A stretch of DNA of 64,000 nt from Miltoncostaea oceani. GTDB lineage: Bacteria; Actinomycetota; Thermoleophilia; Miltoncostaeales; Miltoncostaeaceae. The notes beneath the pieces were generated by a model that saw nothing but the letters and a program-made list of their open reading frames with translations, was not told where the DNA came from and did not search any database. The translations under genes were made by a program, and so were the position numbers. Shown in pieces: positions 24,542 through 33,910 of this stretch; within the stretch, counting starts at the first letter, position 1; each line of letters opens with the position of its first letter. Location of the stretch: the NCBI RefSeq assembly GCF_018141545.1, contig NZ_CP064356.1, positions 1,426,001 through 1,490,000 of the forward strand, given 5' to 3'.

Positions 24542-25846
24542 ATGGCGGTCGTCCGGGTTGCACCTGTCCCCCTGCTCCGCGGCACCGTCGAGGTGCCGCC
24601 GGACAAGTCGCTGACCCACCGCGCCCTCATGCTCGCGGCGCTCTCGGACCGCCGCGTGCGGATCGGCCGGCCGCTCGACTCGGCCGACACCGCCGCCACG
24701 CTCGCCGCCGTCGAGGCCTGCGGGGCCGAGGCCACCGGCCACCTGGGCGAGGAGGTCGTCATCACCGGCCGCGGCCTGCGCGGCCTGCGCCCGCCGCCCG
24801 CGATCGACTGCGCGAACGCCGGCACGCTGATGCGGCTGTTCGCCGGGGTGCTGGCCGGCCAGGCCGCCGCGCACGTGGTCATGGACGGCGACGAGTCCCT
24901 CCGCACCCGCCCCATGACGCGCATCGCGCGCCCGCTGCGTGCCATGGGGGCCCAGGTGTTCACCGCCCCCGGCGGCACCCCTCCGCTCGTGGTCAGCGGC
25001 GGCGCGGCGCTGACCGGCATCACGCACCGCCTCGACGTGGCGAGCGCCCAGGTCAAGAGCTGCCTGCTGCTCGCGGGCCTGTTCGCGGAGGGGACGACCT
25101 GGGTCCACGAGCCGTCGTTGTCGCGCGACCACACCGAGCGGATGCTGGAGGCCGCCGGCGTGGCGCTGCTGCGCGAGGGCGGCGCCGTCGGCGTGACGGG
25201 CCCGGTCACGGGTCTCGCGCTGCCCGACCTCGACGTGCCGGGGGACTTCTCGTCGGCCGCGCCGCACCTGGTGGCCGGGGCGTTGCTCGGCGACCCCGAG
25301 GTGCGCCTCGCCGGCGTCAACCTGAACCCGGCGCGCACCGGCCTGCTCGCCGTGATGCGGCGCATGGGCGTCGAGATCGCCGAGGAGTCCGCGTCCCCCG
25401 TCGCCGGGGAGCCGTGCGGCACCCTCGTCGTGCGCCGCACCGACGGCCTGCGCGCCACCGAGGTGGCGCCGGAGGAGGTGCCGTCGATGATCGACGAGCT
25501 GCCCCTCGTCGGCGTGCTGGGCGCGATGGCCACCGGGACGACGGTGGTGCGCGGCGCGGCCGAGCTGCGGGTGAAGGAGAGCGACCGCATCGCCACGGTC
25601 GTCGGCGCCCTGCGCGCCCTCGGCGCCGACGCGCGCGAGCTCGAGGACGGGTTCGAGGTGACCGGCTCCGGCCGGCTCGCCGGCGGGGCGATGGAGTCGT
25701 CGGGCGACCACCGCCTCGCGATGCTCGGCGCCGTCGCCGGCCTCGTCAGCGAGCAGGGCGTGGTCGTGGGGGGCTTCGACGCCGTCGCGGTCTCGTACCC
25801 GCGCTTCGCCCGTGACCTCGCGGGCCTGGGGGCCGTCCCCGCGTGA
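24542..25846 (+). CDS. aroA: 3-phosphoshikimate 1-carboxyvinyltransferase (EPSP synthase)
   Basis: AroA transfers enolpyruvate from PEP to shikimate 3-phosphate, the sixth shikimate step. The 434-residue protein shows PPDKSLTHRALMLAAL, the PEP-loop CANAGTLMRLFAG, DGDESLRTRPM, SAQVKSCLLLAGL, LDVPGDFSSAAP, RVKESDRIATV and SSGDHRLAML. The loop ends R-L where class I enzymes have R-P (Pro101 of E. coli), as in class II enzymes, which tend to tolerate glyphosate. That reading is inference from motif only. GTGA at the end overlaps cmk. Confidence 0.95.
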   Translation: MAVVRVAPVPLLRGTVEVPPDKSLTHRALMLAALSDRRVRIGRPLDSADTAATLAAVEACGAEATGHLGEEVVITGRGLRGLRPPPAIDCANAGTLMRLFAGVLAGQAAAHVVMDGDESLRTRPMTRIARPLRAMGAQVFTAPGGTPPLVVSGGAALTGITHRLDVASAQVKSCLLLAGLFAEGTTWVHEPSLSRDHTERMLEAAGVALLREGGAVGVTGPVTGLALPDLDVPGDFSSAAPHLVAGALLGDPEVRLAGVNLNPARTGLLAVMRRMGVEIAEESASPVAGEPCGTLVVRRTDGLRATEVAPEEVPSMIDELPLVGVLGAMATGTTVVRGAAELRVKESDRIATVVGALRALGADARELEDGFEVTGSGRLAGGAMESSGDHRLAMLGAVAGLVSEQGVVVGGFDAVAVSYPRFARDLAGLGAVPA

Positions 25847-26514
25847 TCGTGGCGATCGACGGGCCCGCCGGCGCGGGCAAGAGCACCGTCGCGCGCACCG
25901 TCGCGCGTCGCCTCGGGGTCGCCTACCTCGACACGGGGGCCATGTACCGCGCCATCACGTGGCTGGCGCGCGAGCGCGCCGTCGCCCCGTCCGACGCCGC
26001 GGCGCTGGCGGCCCTCGCCCGGGACTTCCCGATCGAGATCGAGCCGACCGACGATGGCGACCGGGTGCGCGTGGACGGCCGCGACGTGACGCGGGAGATC
26101 CGGATGCCGGAGGTCGCGGCGGACGTCTCCGAGGTCTCCGCCCACCCCGGGGTGCGCGACGAGGTCGTCGCCGCCCAGCGGGCGCTGCTCGCCGAGGGCT
26201 CGTGGGTCTCCGACGGCCGGGACGTCGGCTCCGTCGTCTGCCCGCACGCCGACGTGAAGGTGTTCCTCACCGCGACCCTGGAGGAGCGCGCCCGCCGCCG
26301 CCGCGCCGACCTCGCGCGGCGCGGGGTCGAGGTCGACGAGGCGACGATCCTGGAGGACGTCCGCCGGCGCGACCACCTGGACAGCACCCGCGCCACGAGC
26401 CCCCTCCGGGTCGCCGAGGGTGCCATCGTGATCGACTCGTCGGACCTCGAGGCCGACGACGTCGCCGACCTCGTGGTGCAGCTCGTGCGCGACCTGGGGG
26501 ACGGGAGTGTCTAA
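25843..26514 (+). CDS. cmk: Cytidylate kinase
   Basis: Cmk phosphorylates CMP and dCMP with ATP. The 223-residue protein starts directly at the P-loop (MIVAIDGPAGAGKSTVARTV) and continues with VAYLDTGAMYRAITW, the substrate block WVSDGRDVGSVVCPHADVKVFLTA (in two parts) and RRDHLDSTRATSPL. GTG 25843 overlaps the aroA stop; the end overlaps plsC by eight bases. The aroA-cmk-plsC-der order is common in bacteria. Confidence 0.95.
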   Translation: MIVAIDGPAGAGKSTVARTVARRLGVAYLDTGAMYRAITWLARERAVAPSDAAALAALARDFPIEIEPTDDGDRVRVDGRDVTREIRMPEVAADVSEVSAHPGVRDEVVAAQRALLAEGSWVSDGRDVGSVVCPHADVKVFLTATLEERARRRRADLARRGVEVDEATILEDVRRRDHLDSTRATSPLRVAEGAIVIDSSDLEADDVADLVVQLVRDLGDGSV

Positions 26515-27172
26515 GCTGGACTTCGACGAGGCCCCCGTGATCACCCGTGGATGGTGGATCGCGGGGCACGTGATCCTCGTCCCCCCGATCCGGGGACCGC
26601 TGCGCCTGAAGGTCCGCGGCCGGGAGAACATCCCCCCGCACGGCGCCGTGCTCGTCGTCTCGAACCACATCTCCCAGATCGATCCGCCCGTTCTGGGCGT
26701 CGCGGCGCTGCCGCGCAGGAGCCACTACATGGCCAAGGCCGAGCTCTTCCGGATCCCCCTGCTGCGGCGGATCGTCTACCGCATGGGCGCGTTCCCCGTG
26801 GAGCGGGGCGGCGCCGACCGGCGGGCCCTGCGCGTCGCGCGCGACGTGCTCGGACGGGGCGACGTCCTCCTCATGTTCCCCGAGGGGACGCGGTACACCG
26901 ACGGGCGCCTGCGCCCCGGTCTGCCGGGGGCGGGGTCGCTCGGCCTGGAGCCGGGGGTCACCGTCGTGCCCGCGGCGATCTGGGGCAGCCACAAGCTCTT
27001 CCGGAAGGTGAGCGTGGTCTTCGGGCCGCCGATCGACCTGTCCGACATCGAGGGCGGCCCGCGCAGCGCGCGGTCCCGCACCGCCGCCGACCGGATGATG
27101 GCGGCCATCGCCGCGCTCATCCCCGTCGCGGGCGGCCCCCACACCGACCCGCCGGGGCACGTCGATGGGTGA
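26507..27172 (+). CDS. plsC: 1-acyl-sn-glycerol-3-phosphate acyltransferase
   Basis: PlsC acylates lysophosphatidic acid to phosphatidic acid at the inner face of the membrane. The 221-residue protein carries the acyltransferase blocks VVSNHISQIDPPVLG (HxxxxD) and LLMFPEGTRYTDGRL (FPEGTR), plus VVPAAIWGSHKL. An N-terminal amphipathic or hydrophobic segment (WWIAGHVILVPPI) would anchor it. Start GTG 26507 lies inside the end of cmk, and its end overlaps der by eight bases. Confidence 0.9.
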   Translation: MSKLDFDEAPVITRGWWIAGHVILVPPIRGPLRLKVRGRENIPPHGAVLVVSNHISQIDPPVLGVAALPRRSHYMAKAELFRIPLLRRIVYRMGAFPVERGGADRRALRVARDVLGRGDVLLMFPEGTRYTDGRLRPGLPGAGSLGLEPGVTVVPAAIWGSHKLFRKVSVVFGPPIDLSDIEGGPRSARSRTAADRMMAAIAALIPVAGGPHTDPPGHVDG

Positions 27173-28532
27173 CGCCTCCGAGCGCGCACGCTGGCGTCCG
27201 CGCCGCGTCCACCAGGGCAGCACCCTCTCCGGCGACCAGCCGACGGTGGCGATCGTCGGCTACCCGAACGTCGGCAAGTCGACCCTGTTCAACCGGCTCG
27301 CCGGGCGCCGCGACGCCGTCGTCGACGCCGTGGCGGGGGTCACCCGCGACCGGCGCCAGGCGGGCGCCGAGTGGAACGGCCGCGCCTTCCAGCTCCTCGA
27401 CACCGGCGGCATCGACGAGGCCGACCCGAGCTCGGTCGGCAAGCAGATCGCCGCCCAGGCGCTGCGCGGCGTCGACGAGGCCGACCTCGTGCTGTTCGTC
27501 GTCGACGTGCAGACCGCGCCGACGGCGGGCGACCTCGAGGTGCTCGACCGCCTCCGCCGCGCGGACCGCCCGCTGATGCTCGTCGCGAACAAGGTCGACG
27601 ACGCGGCCCGGGAGGCGACGGCGCAGAACCTCCGCAGCCTCGGGCTCGGCGACGTCCACGCCGTCTCCGCCCAGCACGGCCGCGGCATCGGCGACCTCCT
27701 CGACGCCCTCGTCGAGGCGCTCCCCGAGGCGCCGCTCTCCGACGTCGAGCGCGAGCGGGTCCCGGCGCTCTGCATCATCGGGCGCCCCAACGTCGGCAAG
27801 AGCTCCATCCTGAACGCGCTGCTCGGAGAGGACCGGGTCGTCGTCCACGACCGTCCCGGCACGACCCGCGACCCGATCGACACGCTGATCGAGGTCGACG
27901 GGCGCCAGCTCGTCCTCATCGACACCGCCGGCCTGCGCCGCCGCGGGCAGATGGCGGAGGACGTGGAGCACTACAGCCAGATCCGCGCGATCCAGGCCGT
28001 GGAGCGCAGCGACGTCGCCCTGGTGGTCGCCGACGCGACGGAGGGGCTCACCGAGGCCGACCTCTCGGCGGTGGACCGCGCGGCGCACGCCCACTGCGCC
28101 ACGCTGCTCGTCATCAACAAGTGGGACGCCGCCCAGCCCGACCTCGACCACATCCGCGGGCGGCTGCGCTCCAAGTCGCGCCAGCGCCCGCCGATCGAGG
28201 TCTGCTCCGCCGAGACGGGGGAGGGCCTCCACCGCCTCATCCCGGCCGCCCTGCGGCTCGAGGAGCGGTACCGCTCGCGCATCTCGACGCGCGACCTCAA
28301 CGAGGCGCTCCGCGAGCTCGCCGAGGAGCGCCCCGGCCCGCGCAAGGCCCAGCGCCGCCTGTCGCTGCGCTACCTGGTCCAGACGGGGGAGGCGCCGCCG
28401 ACGTTCCGCCTCGACGTCAACGACCGCGGCCTCATGACCCGCGACTACGGGTTCTGGCTCGAGAACCGCCTGCGGCAGCGGTTCGACCTGGACGGCGTGC
28501 CGGTCGACATCGAGGTCCGCAGCCGCCGCTGA
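27165..28532 (+). CDS. der: Ribosome assembly GTPase Der (EngA)
   Basis: Der is an essential GTPase with two tandem G domains that acts in 50S subunit maturation. The first P-loop is VGYPNVGKSTLFN with DTGG and NKVD (about residues 30-195); the second is GRPNVGKSSILN with DTAGL and NKWD (about 205-370). A C-terminal KH-like domain follows (PPTFRLDVNDRGLMTRDYG). At 455 residues it carries an N-terminal extension of about 25 basic residues. ATG 27165 overlaps plsC, ending the aroA-cmk-plsC-der unit. A 14-base perfect palindrome (28537-28550) follows the stop. Confidence 0.95.
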   Translation: MGDASERARWRPRRVHQGSTLSGDQPTVAIVGYPNVGKSTLFNRLAGRRDAVVDAVAGVTRDRRQAGAEWNGRAFQLLDTGGIDEADPSSVGKQIAAQALRGVDEADLVLFVVDVQTAPTAGDLEVLDRLRRADRPLMLVANKVDDAAREATAQNLRSLGLGDVHAVSAQHGRGIGDLLDALVEALPEAPLSDVERERVPALCIIGRPNVGKSSILNALLGEDRVVVHDRPGTTRDPIDTLIEVDGRQLVLIDTAGLRRRGQMAEDVEHYSQIRAIQAVERSDVALVVADATEGLTEADLSAVDRAAHAHCATLLVINKWDAAQPDLDHIRGRLRSKSRQRPPIEVCSAETGEGLHRLIPAALRLEERYRSRISTRDLNEALRELAEERPGPRKAQRRLSLRYLVQTGEAPPTFRLDVNDRGLMTRDYGFWLENRLRQRFDLDGVPVDIEVRSRR

Positions 28533-28536
28533 GGGC

Positions 28537-28550
28537 CGGGGCCGGCCCCG
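28537..28550. terminator. GC palindrome after der, possible terminator
   Basis: CGGGGCCGGCCCCG is a perfect 14-base palindrome starting four bases after the der stop. It has no loop bases of its own and no T-run, so it is only a weak terminator candidate. Confidence 0.3.
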
Positions 28551-28657
28551 CCGGACTGAACCGTCCCTTTACCCCGTGGGCAGCGGTGGATCCGGGGTCC
28601 GTTGCTACTGTCGGAGACGGCCGCGCGACCGCACACCCGACCCGGAGGTCCCATCGG

Positions 28658-30301
28658 ATGGCCGTCCAGATCCTGGAGAGACTGCGCCGACACCGGCCCG
28701 TCATCCTCATGACGAGTGCCGTCGCCGGCGCCGCCATCGCGGTGAGCGGTTGCGGCGGTGACGCCGAGCCCTCGACGGGCGCGGCCGCCGGCGAGATCGC
28801 CTCGTACGTCCCCGCGGGGAGCCCGGTGTACGTCGAGGCCACCACCGACTTCGACGGTCCCCAGTGGACCCAGGTGGACGCCCTCGCGAAGCTGTTCCCC
28901 GCCTACCCCGAGCTGCGCGCCCAGATCGAGGAGTCGCTGCGCGGCGAGGACGTGGACTTCGAGACCGAGGTGAAGCCGCTCCTCGGCGAGCGCGCCGCCA
29001 TCGCCGGCCTCGACCTGCCGGACGCGGGCGAGGTCCAGGGCTCGATCACGTCGGGTCAGCCCGGCGCGGCGGCCGCGGCGGCCGACGACACCGAGTTCGT
29101 CGGCGTCGTCGAGATCGCGGACGGCCAGGAGGCGGCGCTCGAGGCGCTGCTGGTGAAGGAGGGCGCGACGGCCGCCGGCGAGCGCGACGGCGCCCGGCTC
29201 TACACCGACGACGACACCGCCCTCGCGGTGGCCGACGGCGTCCTCATCGTGTCCGACACCCCCGAGCAGGTCGCGCTCGCCCTCGACGCCCACGCGGCCG
29301 GCGGCGACAAGACCCTCGGCGGCACCGAGAAGTTCACCGAGGCGCTCGCCAAGCTCCCGGCCGACGTCTTCGGCCAGGCCTACATCGACATCGGCGCGCT
29401 CGTGCAGGCCGCCGGCAACGAGAACCCCCAGGTCGCCCAGCTCGGCCTCGCCGACTACCAGAACGCCGTCATGGCGGCGTCGCTCGCCGCCGAGCCCGAG
29501 GGCGCGCGCGTCAAGGGCGTCGTGATGGGCGTGCCGGACCCCGGCACCGCCTCCTTCTCGCCGACCCTCACCGACAAGGCCCCCGCCGACGCGATCGCCT
29601 ACCTCGGCTTCTCGGACCTGTCGAACACCGTCACGACGACCCTCGACCAGATCCGCGCGTCGCAGAGCGAGGAGGCCCGCAGCCAGATCGACGCGGTCGG
29701 CGGCCAGCTGCCCGCCCTGCTCGGCGTCACGCTCGACGACCTCTCCGCCCTCACGAGCGGCGAGCACGCGATCGTCGTGACCTCCGGCGACCCCGACCCC
29801 GGCGCGGTGCTCGCGCTGAAGGTCGAGGACGGCGCCCGCGCGACGCAGACCCTCGACGCCCTGCGCGCCGGCGTCCCGCAGCTCCTGCGGACCTTCAGCC
29901 CGGACACCACGCTGCCGCAGTGGCAGCAGGTCCCGCTCGCCGCGGGCGTCCAGGGCTGGCGCCTGCCGCTCTCCCCCGAGGCCGGCGTGGTGTACGGCGT
30001 GGACGGCGACCTGGCGCTCATCGGCACCAGCGTCCCCGCGGTCACCGCGGTGCAGCGCCCCACGGCGCCGCTCTCGGGCTCCGACGACTACCGCGCGGCC
30101 GTCAGCGGGATGCCCGACGAGGTCACCTCGGTGATGTTCGTCAACATCGAGCAGGCGATCGCGGCGGCCCGCAAGCTCGGGGCCCTCGAGGACGCGCCCG
30201 CCGAGGCGCTCGCCAACCTCCGGCCGCTCAAGAGCCTCACGGCCTGGAGCACCGGCGGCGACACCCCGACGTTCGAGGTGTTCCTCCGGGTCACCGGCTA
30301 G
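28658..30301 (+). CDS. DUF3352-family lipoprotein
   Basis: This 547-residue protein has a basic N-terminus, a hydrophobic stretch and a lipobox-like AVSGCGGD (Cys32), which predicts a lipoprotein. The body fits DUF3352: [12 protein letters not shown] near the start, a region with [18 protein letters not shown], a repeat-like second half ([25 protein letters not shown]) and a C-terminal VFLRVTG. The role of the family is unknown; it is widespread in Thermoleophilia-type actinobacteria, which I note from memory. ATG 28658 has a GGAGG nine bases upstream, and a TACTGT -10-like box lies near 28605. A strong hairpin follows at 30326. Confidence 0.8.
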   Translation: MAVQILERLRRHRPVILMTSAVAGAAIAVSGCGGDAEPSTGAAAGEIASYVPAGSPVYVEATTDFDGPQWTQVDALAKLFPAYPELRAQIEESLRGEDVDFETEVKPLLGERAAIAGLDLPDAGEVQGSITSGQPGAAAAAADDTEFVGVVEIADGQEAALEALLVKEGATAAGERDGARLYTDDDTALAVADGVLIVSDTPEQVALALDAHAAGGDKTLGGTEKFTEALAKLPADVFGQAYIDIGALVQAAGNENPQVAQLGLADYQNAVMAASLAAEPEGARVKGVVMGVPDPGTASFSPTLTDKAPADAIAYLGFSDLSNTVTTTLDQIRASQSEEARSQIDAVGGQLPALLGVTLDDLSALTSGEHAIVVTSGDPDPGAVLALKVEDGARATQTLDALRAGVPQLLRTFSPDTTLPQWQQVPLAAGVQGWRLPLSPEAGVVYGVDGDLALIGTSVPAVTAVQRPTAPLSGSDDYRAAVSGMPDEVTSVMFVNIEQAIAAARKLGALEDAPAEALANLRPLKSLTAWSTGGDTPTFEVFLRVTG

Positions 30302-30325
30302 CACCCCGCCCCGCACGCACCATCC

Positions 30326-30366
30326 GGCGGCCGTCCGGCCCCCTCCACGGGGGGCGGGCGGCCGCC
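30326..30366. terminator. GC-rich hairpin between the DUF3352 gene and metK
   Basis: GGCGGCCG at 30326-30333 pairs with CGGCCGCC at 30359-30366, and an inner block of Cs pairs with GGGGGGCG around a TCCA loop, with one mismatch and one bulge. Only GTCGTTCC follows, so there is no T-run. It probably ends the upstream transcript. Confidence 0.5.
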
Positions 30367-30402
30367 GTCGTTCCCGGGGCCGGGGGGCGCGGAGGCCGCT
30401 GG

Positions 30403-30408
30403 TATGCT
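30403..30408 (+). promoter_or_regulatory. -10 box (TATGCT) of metK
   Basis: TATGCT lies 36 bases before the metK ATG at 30445, leaving a short leader with the ribosome site AAGGAG (30429-30434). There is no room for a SAM riboswitch. Confidence 0.45.
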
Positions 30409-30444
30409 CGCCGTCGCCCGACGCCCGGAAGGAGCCGTACACGC

Positions 30445-31638
30445 ATGGCTGAGCACCTGTTCACCTCGGAGTCCGTGACCGAGGGGCACCCCGACAAGAT
30501 CGCCGACCAGATCTCGGACGGTGTCCTCGACGCGGTGCTGACGGACGACCCGCTCGGCCGCGTGGCCTGCGAGACGCTGATCACGACGGGCCAGGTGATG
30601 GTGGCCGGGGAGATCTCGACGACGACCTACGTCGACATCCCCTCCATCGTCCGGTCGACGATCCGCACCATCGGCTACACCCGCGCCAAGTACGGCTTCG
30701 ACGCGGAGACCTGCGGCGTCTCCGTCGCGCTCGACGAGCAGAGCCCCGACATCGCCCAGGGTGTCAACACCGCCCTCGAGGCCCGCGGCAACGCCGGCGC
30801 CGACCCGTACGACCTGCAGGGCGCCGGCGACCAGGGCCTCATGTTCGGTTACGCCAGCGACGAGACGCCCGAGCTGATGCCGCTGCCGATCACGCTCGCG
30901 CACCGCCTGTGCGAGCGCCTCGCCGCCATGCGCCGCGAGACAATGAAGTACCTGCGTCCGGACGGGAAGTCCCAGGTCACGGTCCGCTACGTGGACGGGG
31001 TCCCGACCGAGGTCGTCTCGGTGGTGCTCTCCACCCAGCACGCCCCCGACATCTCGGGCGAGCTGCTCCGCGACGAGGTCATCAGCCAGGTCGTGAAGCC
31101 GGTCCTCGAGGACTTCGGCTTCTGGCGCCAGGGCATCGACTTCTACATCAACCCGACCGGCATCTTCGTCGTCGGCGGCCCCCTCGGCGACGCGGGCCTC
31201 ACGGGCCGCAAGATCATCGTCGACACCTACGGCGGCATGGCCCGCCACGGCGGCGGCGCCTTCAGCGGCAAGGACCCCTCGAAGGTCGACCGCTCCGCCG
31301 CCTACGCGGCCCGCTGGGTGGCGAAGAACGTCGTCGCCGCCGGCTTCGCCCGTCGCTGCGAGCTGCAGGTGGCCTACGCCATCGGCGTCGCGCACCCCGT
31401 GTCCGTCTCCGTCGAGACGTTCGGCACCGAGACCCGCTCGCCCGAGCTGATCGCCCAGTGGATCGACGAGAAGTTCGACCTGCGCCCCGGCGCGATCGTC
31501 GAGAAGCTCGACCTGCGCCGGCCGATCTACCAGAAGACCGCCGCGTACGGCCACTTCGGCCGCACCGACCCGGACTTCACCTGGGAGGACACGTCCATCG
31601 GCCGCGAGGCCGGCGGACGCCTCGCCGCCAGCGCCTGA
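30445..31638 (+). CDS. metK: S-adenosylmethionine synthetase
   Basis: MetK makes S-adenosylmethionine from methionine and ATP, the methyl donor for EgtD, RsmB and RsmD in this window. The 397-residue length is normal. Family blocks include [20 protein letters not shown] at the N-terminus, [18 protein letters not shown]-type [14 protein letters not shown], the P-loop-like [20 protein letters not shown] and [19 protein letters not shown] 30445 has AAGGAG ten bases upstream. After its stop the priA frame begins without an intergenic space. Confidence 0.96.
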   Translation: MAEHLFTSESVTEGHPDKIADQISDGVLDAVLTDDPLGRVACETLITTGQVMVAGEISTTTYVDIPSIVRSTIRTIGYTRAKYGFDAETCGVSVALDEQSPDIAQGVNTALEARGNAGADPYDLQGAGDQGLMFGYASDETPELMPLPITLAHRLCERLAAMRRETMKYLRPDGKSQVTVRYVDGVPTEVVSVVLSTQHAPDISGELLRDEVISQVVKPVLEDFGFWRQGIDFYINPTGIFVVGGPLGDAGLTGRKIIVDTYGGMARHGGGAFSGKDPSKVDRSAAYAARWVAKNVVAAGFARRCELQVAYAIGVAHPVSVSVETFGTETRSPELIAQWIDEKFDLRPGAIVEKLDLRRPIYQKTAAYGHFGRTDPDFTWEDTSIGREAGGRLAASA

Positions 31639-31654
31639 CGCCGGGGAGGCCCCC

Positions 31655-33910
31655 GTCCGACAGAGCGGCGCACCGGCCCTCGCACCGCCTCCGGCGGCGG
31701 CGACGGCGCGCGCCGCCCAGGTCCTCCCCCTGGTCGCCGCGCGCGGCCTGGACCGCATCCTCGACTACGCCGTCCCCGACGACCTCGGGGACGGCGTCGC
31801 GCCCGGTGCCCTCGTCGTCTGCCCCCTCGGGCCCCGCCGCGTGCTGGGCGTTGTGGTCGACCGCGCGCCGCCGACCCACGCCGGGCGGCTCGTGCCCCTC
31901 GCCGGGGTCGTCGCGGGCCCGCCGATCCCGGCGGAGCTGCTCGACCTCGCCCGGTGGATGGCTCGCTACTATCTGGCCCCGGTGGCGGCCTGCCTGCGCA
32001 TGGTGCTGCCCCCCGGGGGCGGCGGGAGCCTGCGCCGCACCGGCGACGGCGGGTGGGATCTCGTCGCGCCCCCCGCGCCCCGGGAGCGCCTGGTGGCGCG
32101 CCTGGGCGACGGCGCCCGCGCCGGCTCGCCCCGGCGGCGCGCCGTGGCCGACGAGCTGGGACGCCGCGGCGGGGCGCTGCCCGCCGCCGAGCTCTGCCGC
32201 GTCGCCGCGACGACGATGGCGACGCTGCGGGCGATGGGGGAGGAGGGGGCGCTCGAGCTGGTGCGCGAGAGCGCGCCGCCCGACGCCCTGACGTCGGCCG
32301 GCGGCGTCGCGCCCGCGCGCGACGCGGCCCCGGTGCTGACCCCCGAGCAGTCCGCCGCCACCGCGGCCATCGCCGCCGCGATGGCCGGCGACGGGGGCCC
32401 GCTGCTGCTGCACGGCGTCACCGGCTCCGGCAAGACGGAGGTCTACCTCGACGCCATCGAGGGGGCCCGCCGATCGGGCCGCGGGAGCATCGTGCTCGTC
32501 CCCGAGATCGCCCTCACCCCCCAGCTGCTCGGCCGCCTCCGGGCACGGCTCGGGACCCGCGTCGCGATCTGGCACTCGGCGCTGACCCCGGCCGAGCGGG
32601 CCGCCGAGCACCGGCGGGTGCGCGAGGGCGAGGCGGACGTCGTGCTCGGGGCCCGCAGCGCCGTGTTCGCACCCGTCCCGCGACTCGGCCTGATCATCGT
32701 CGACGAGGAGCACGACCCCTCGTACAAGCAGGACGGCTCGCCCCGCTACGACGCCCGGCAGGTCGCCGCCCGCCGCGCCCGCGACGCCGGCGCGGCCGTG
32801 GTCTACGGCAGCGCCACGCCGCGCCCCGAGGCGTGGCACGCACTCACGCGGCATTCGCTGCCCCGGCGCGCCGACGGCTCCGCCCTCCCCACCGTCGAGA
32901 TCGTGGACATGCGCCTGCAGGGGGCGGGGCCGGTGTCGCGCCCCCTCGCGCGGGCGCTCCACGAGGCCGCGGCGCGGGGCGAGAAGGCGATCGTGCTGGC
33001 CAGCCGCCGGGGGTTCTCCCTGATGGCCCTCTGCCGCGGCTGCGGCTGGATCGCCCGCTGCCCCGACTGCGACGTCGCCCTCGTCCAGCACGAGCGCCCC
33101 CGGCGGCTCGCGTGCCACCACTGCGGCCACGAGGAGCCGGTGCCGGGGGTCTGCCCGAGTTGCCACGCGGCGGAGATCGCCCGCCAGGGCACCGGCTCGC
33201 AGGGCGTCGAGGCGAGCCTGCGCCGCCTGGTGCCCGCCATGCGGATCGTGCGGATGGACGGGTCGAGCGCGTCCGGTCGCGGCGCGGTCGCCCGCCTGCT
33301 GGAGGAGTTCGCGCGTCCCGGGCCCGCGATCCTGCTCGGCACCCAGATGGTCGCGAAGGGCCACGACCTGCCCGACGTGACGGTCGCCGCCGCGGTCGAC
33401 GCCGACGCGCCCCTCCAGTTCGCGGGGTTCCGCTCGGAGGAGCGGGCGTTCTCGCTGATCGTCCAGCTCGCCGGCCGCGCCGGCCGCCGCGGCGAGCCGG
33501 CGCGCGTGATCGTCCAGGCCTACGAGCCGCAGGCCCGGGCGGTGCAGCTCGGGGCGCGCCACGCGGTCGAGGAGTTCCTCGCCGGCGAGGTCGACCGCCG
33601 CCGCGCCCACCTGCTCCCGCCGTTCTCGCACCTCACCCGGGTCGTCGTGGACGGTGAGTCGCCCGAGGCCGTCGCCGCCGCGTCGGCCGCGCTGGCGTCC
33701 GCCGTCCGCGACGCCGCGCCCGCCGTCGCCGTGCTCGGCCCCGCGCCCCTGCACCGCCTGCGGGGGCGCACCCGGCGCGCGTTGCTGCTCCAGGCGCCGC
33801 GCGCCTCGGAGATGACCGGGCCGCTGCGGGACGTGCTGTCGGAGCACGACGCGGCGCTGCGGCGCGCGGGGGTCCGGGCGGTCGTGGACGTGGACCCCCA
33901 GGAGACGTGA
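31655..33910 (+). CDS. priA: Primosomal helicase PriA; start codon not identifiable
   Basis: PriA restarts stalled replication forks. Unlike the degenerate PriA of mycobacteria, the helicase motifs are intact: GVTGSGKTEVYLDA (Walker A), IIVDEEHDPSYKQDG (DEEH) and LLGTQMVAKGHDLPDVTV. All eight zinc cysteines are present (CRGCGWIARCPDC, CHHCGHEEPVPGVCPSC). The N-terminal DNA-binding domain aligns from about AAQVLPLVAARGLDRILDYAVP at 31712 on, yet no in-frame ATG, GTG or TTG exists before 31841. A GGGGAGG lies at 31643-31649 with GTC at the right distance (31655); CTG 31730 is the first NTG codon in frame but cuts off the first beta strand. The coordinate given is therefore a guess. Confidence 0.85.
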   Translation, partial: VRQSGAPALAPPPAAATARAAQVLPLVAARGLDRILDYAVPDDLGDGVAPGALVVCPLGPRRVLGVVVDRAPPTHAGRLVPLAGVVAGPPIPAELLDLARWMARYYLAPVAACLRMVLPPGGGGSLRRTGDGGWDLVAPPAPRERLVARLGDGARAGSPRRRAVADELGRRGGALPAAELCRVAATTMATLRAMGEEGALELVRESAPPDALTSAGGVAPARDAAPVLTPEQSAATAAIAAAMAGDGGPLLLHGVTGSGKTEVYLDAIEGARRSGRGSIVLVPEIALTPQLLGRLRARLGTRVAIWHSALTPAERAAEHRRVREGEADVVLGARSAVFAPVPRLGLIIVDEEHDPSYKQDGSPRYDARQVAARRARDAGAAVVYGSATPRPEAWHALTRHSLPRRADGSALPTVEIVDMRLQGAGPVSRPLARALHEAAARGEKAIVLASRRGFSLMALCRGCGWIARCPDCDVALVQHERPRRLACHHCGHEEPVPGVCPSCHAAEIARQGTGSQGVEASLRRLVPAMRIVRMDGSSASGRGAVARLLEEFARPGPAILLGTQMVAKGHDLPDVTVAAAVDADAPLQFAGFRSEERAFSLIVQLAGRAGRRGEPARVIVQAYEPQARAVQLGARHAVEEFLAGEVDRRRAHLLPPFSHLTRVVVDGESPEAVAAASAALASAVRDAAPAVAVLGPAPLHRLRGRTRRALLLQAPRASEMTGPLRDVLSEHDAALRRAGVRAVVDVDPQET

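Noticed and set aside
28445-30442. A 665-codon minus-strand frame opposite the DUF3352 gene, and similar long antisense frames opposite egtD, nadB, aroA, metK, GH65, recG and smc
   Set aside because: In DNA of this GC content antisense frames stay open for long stretches. Their translations are Arg/Gly/Asp-rich with no motifs, while the opposite strand encodes recognisable families.
30409-30444. SAM riboswitch before metK
   Set aside because: Only about 36 bases separate the -10 box from the start codon, far too short for any known SAM aptamer.
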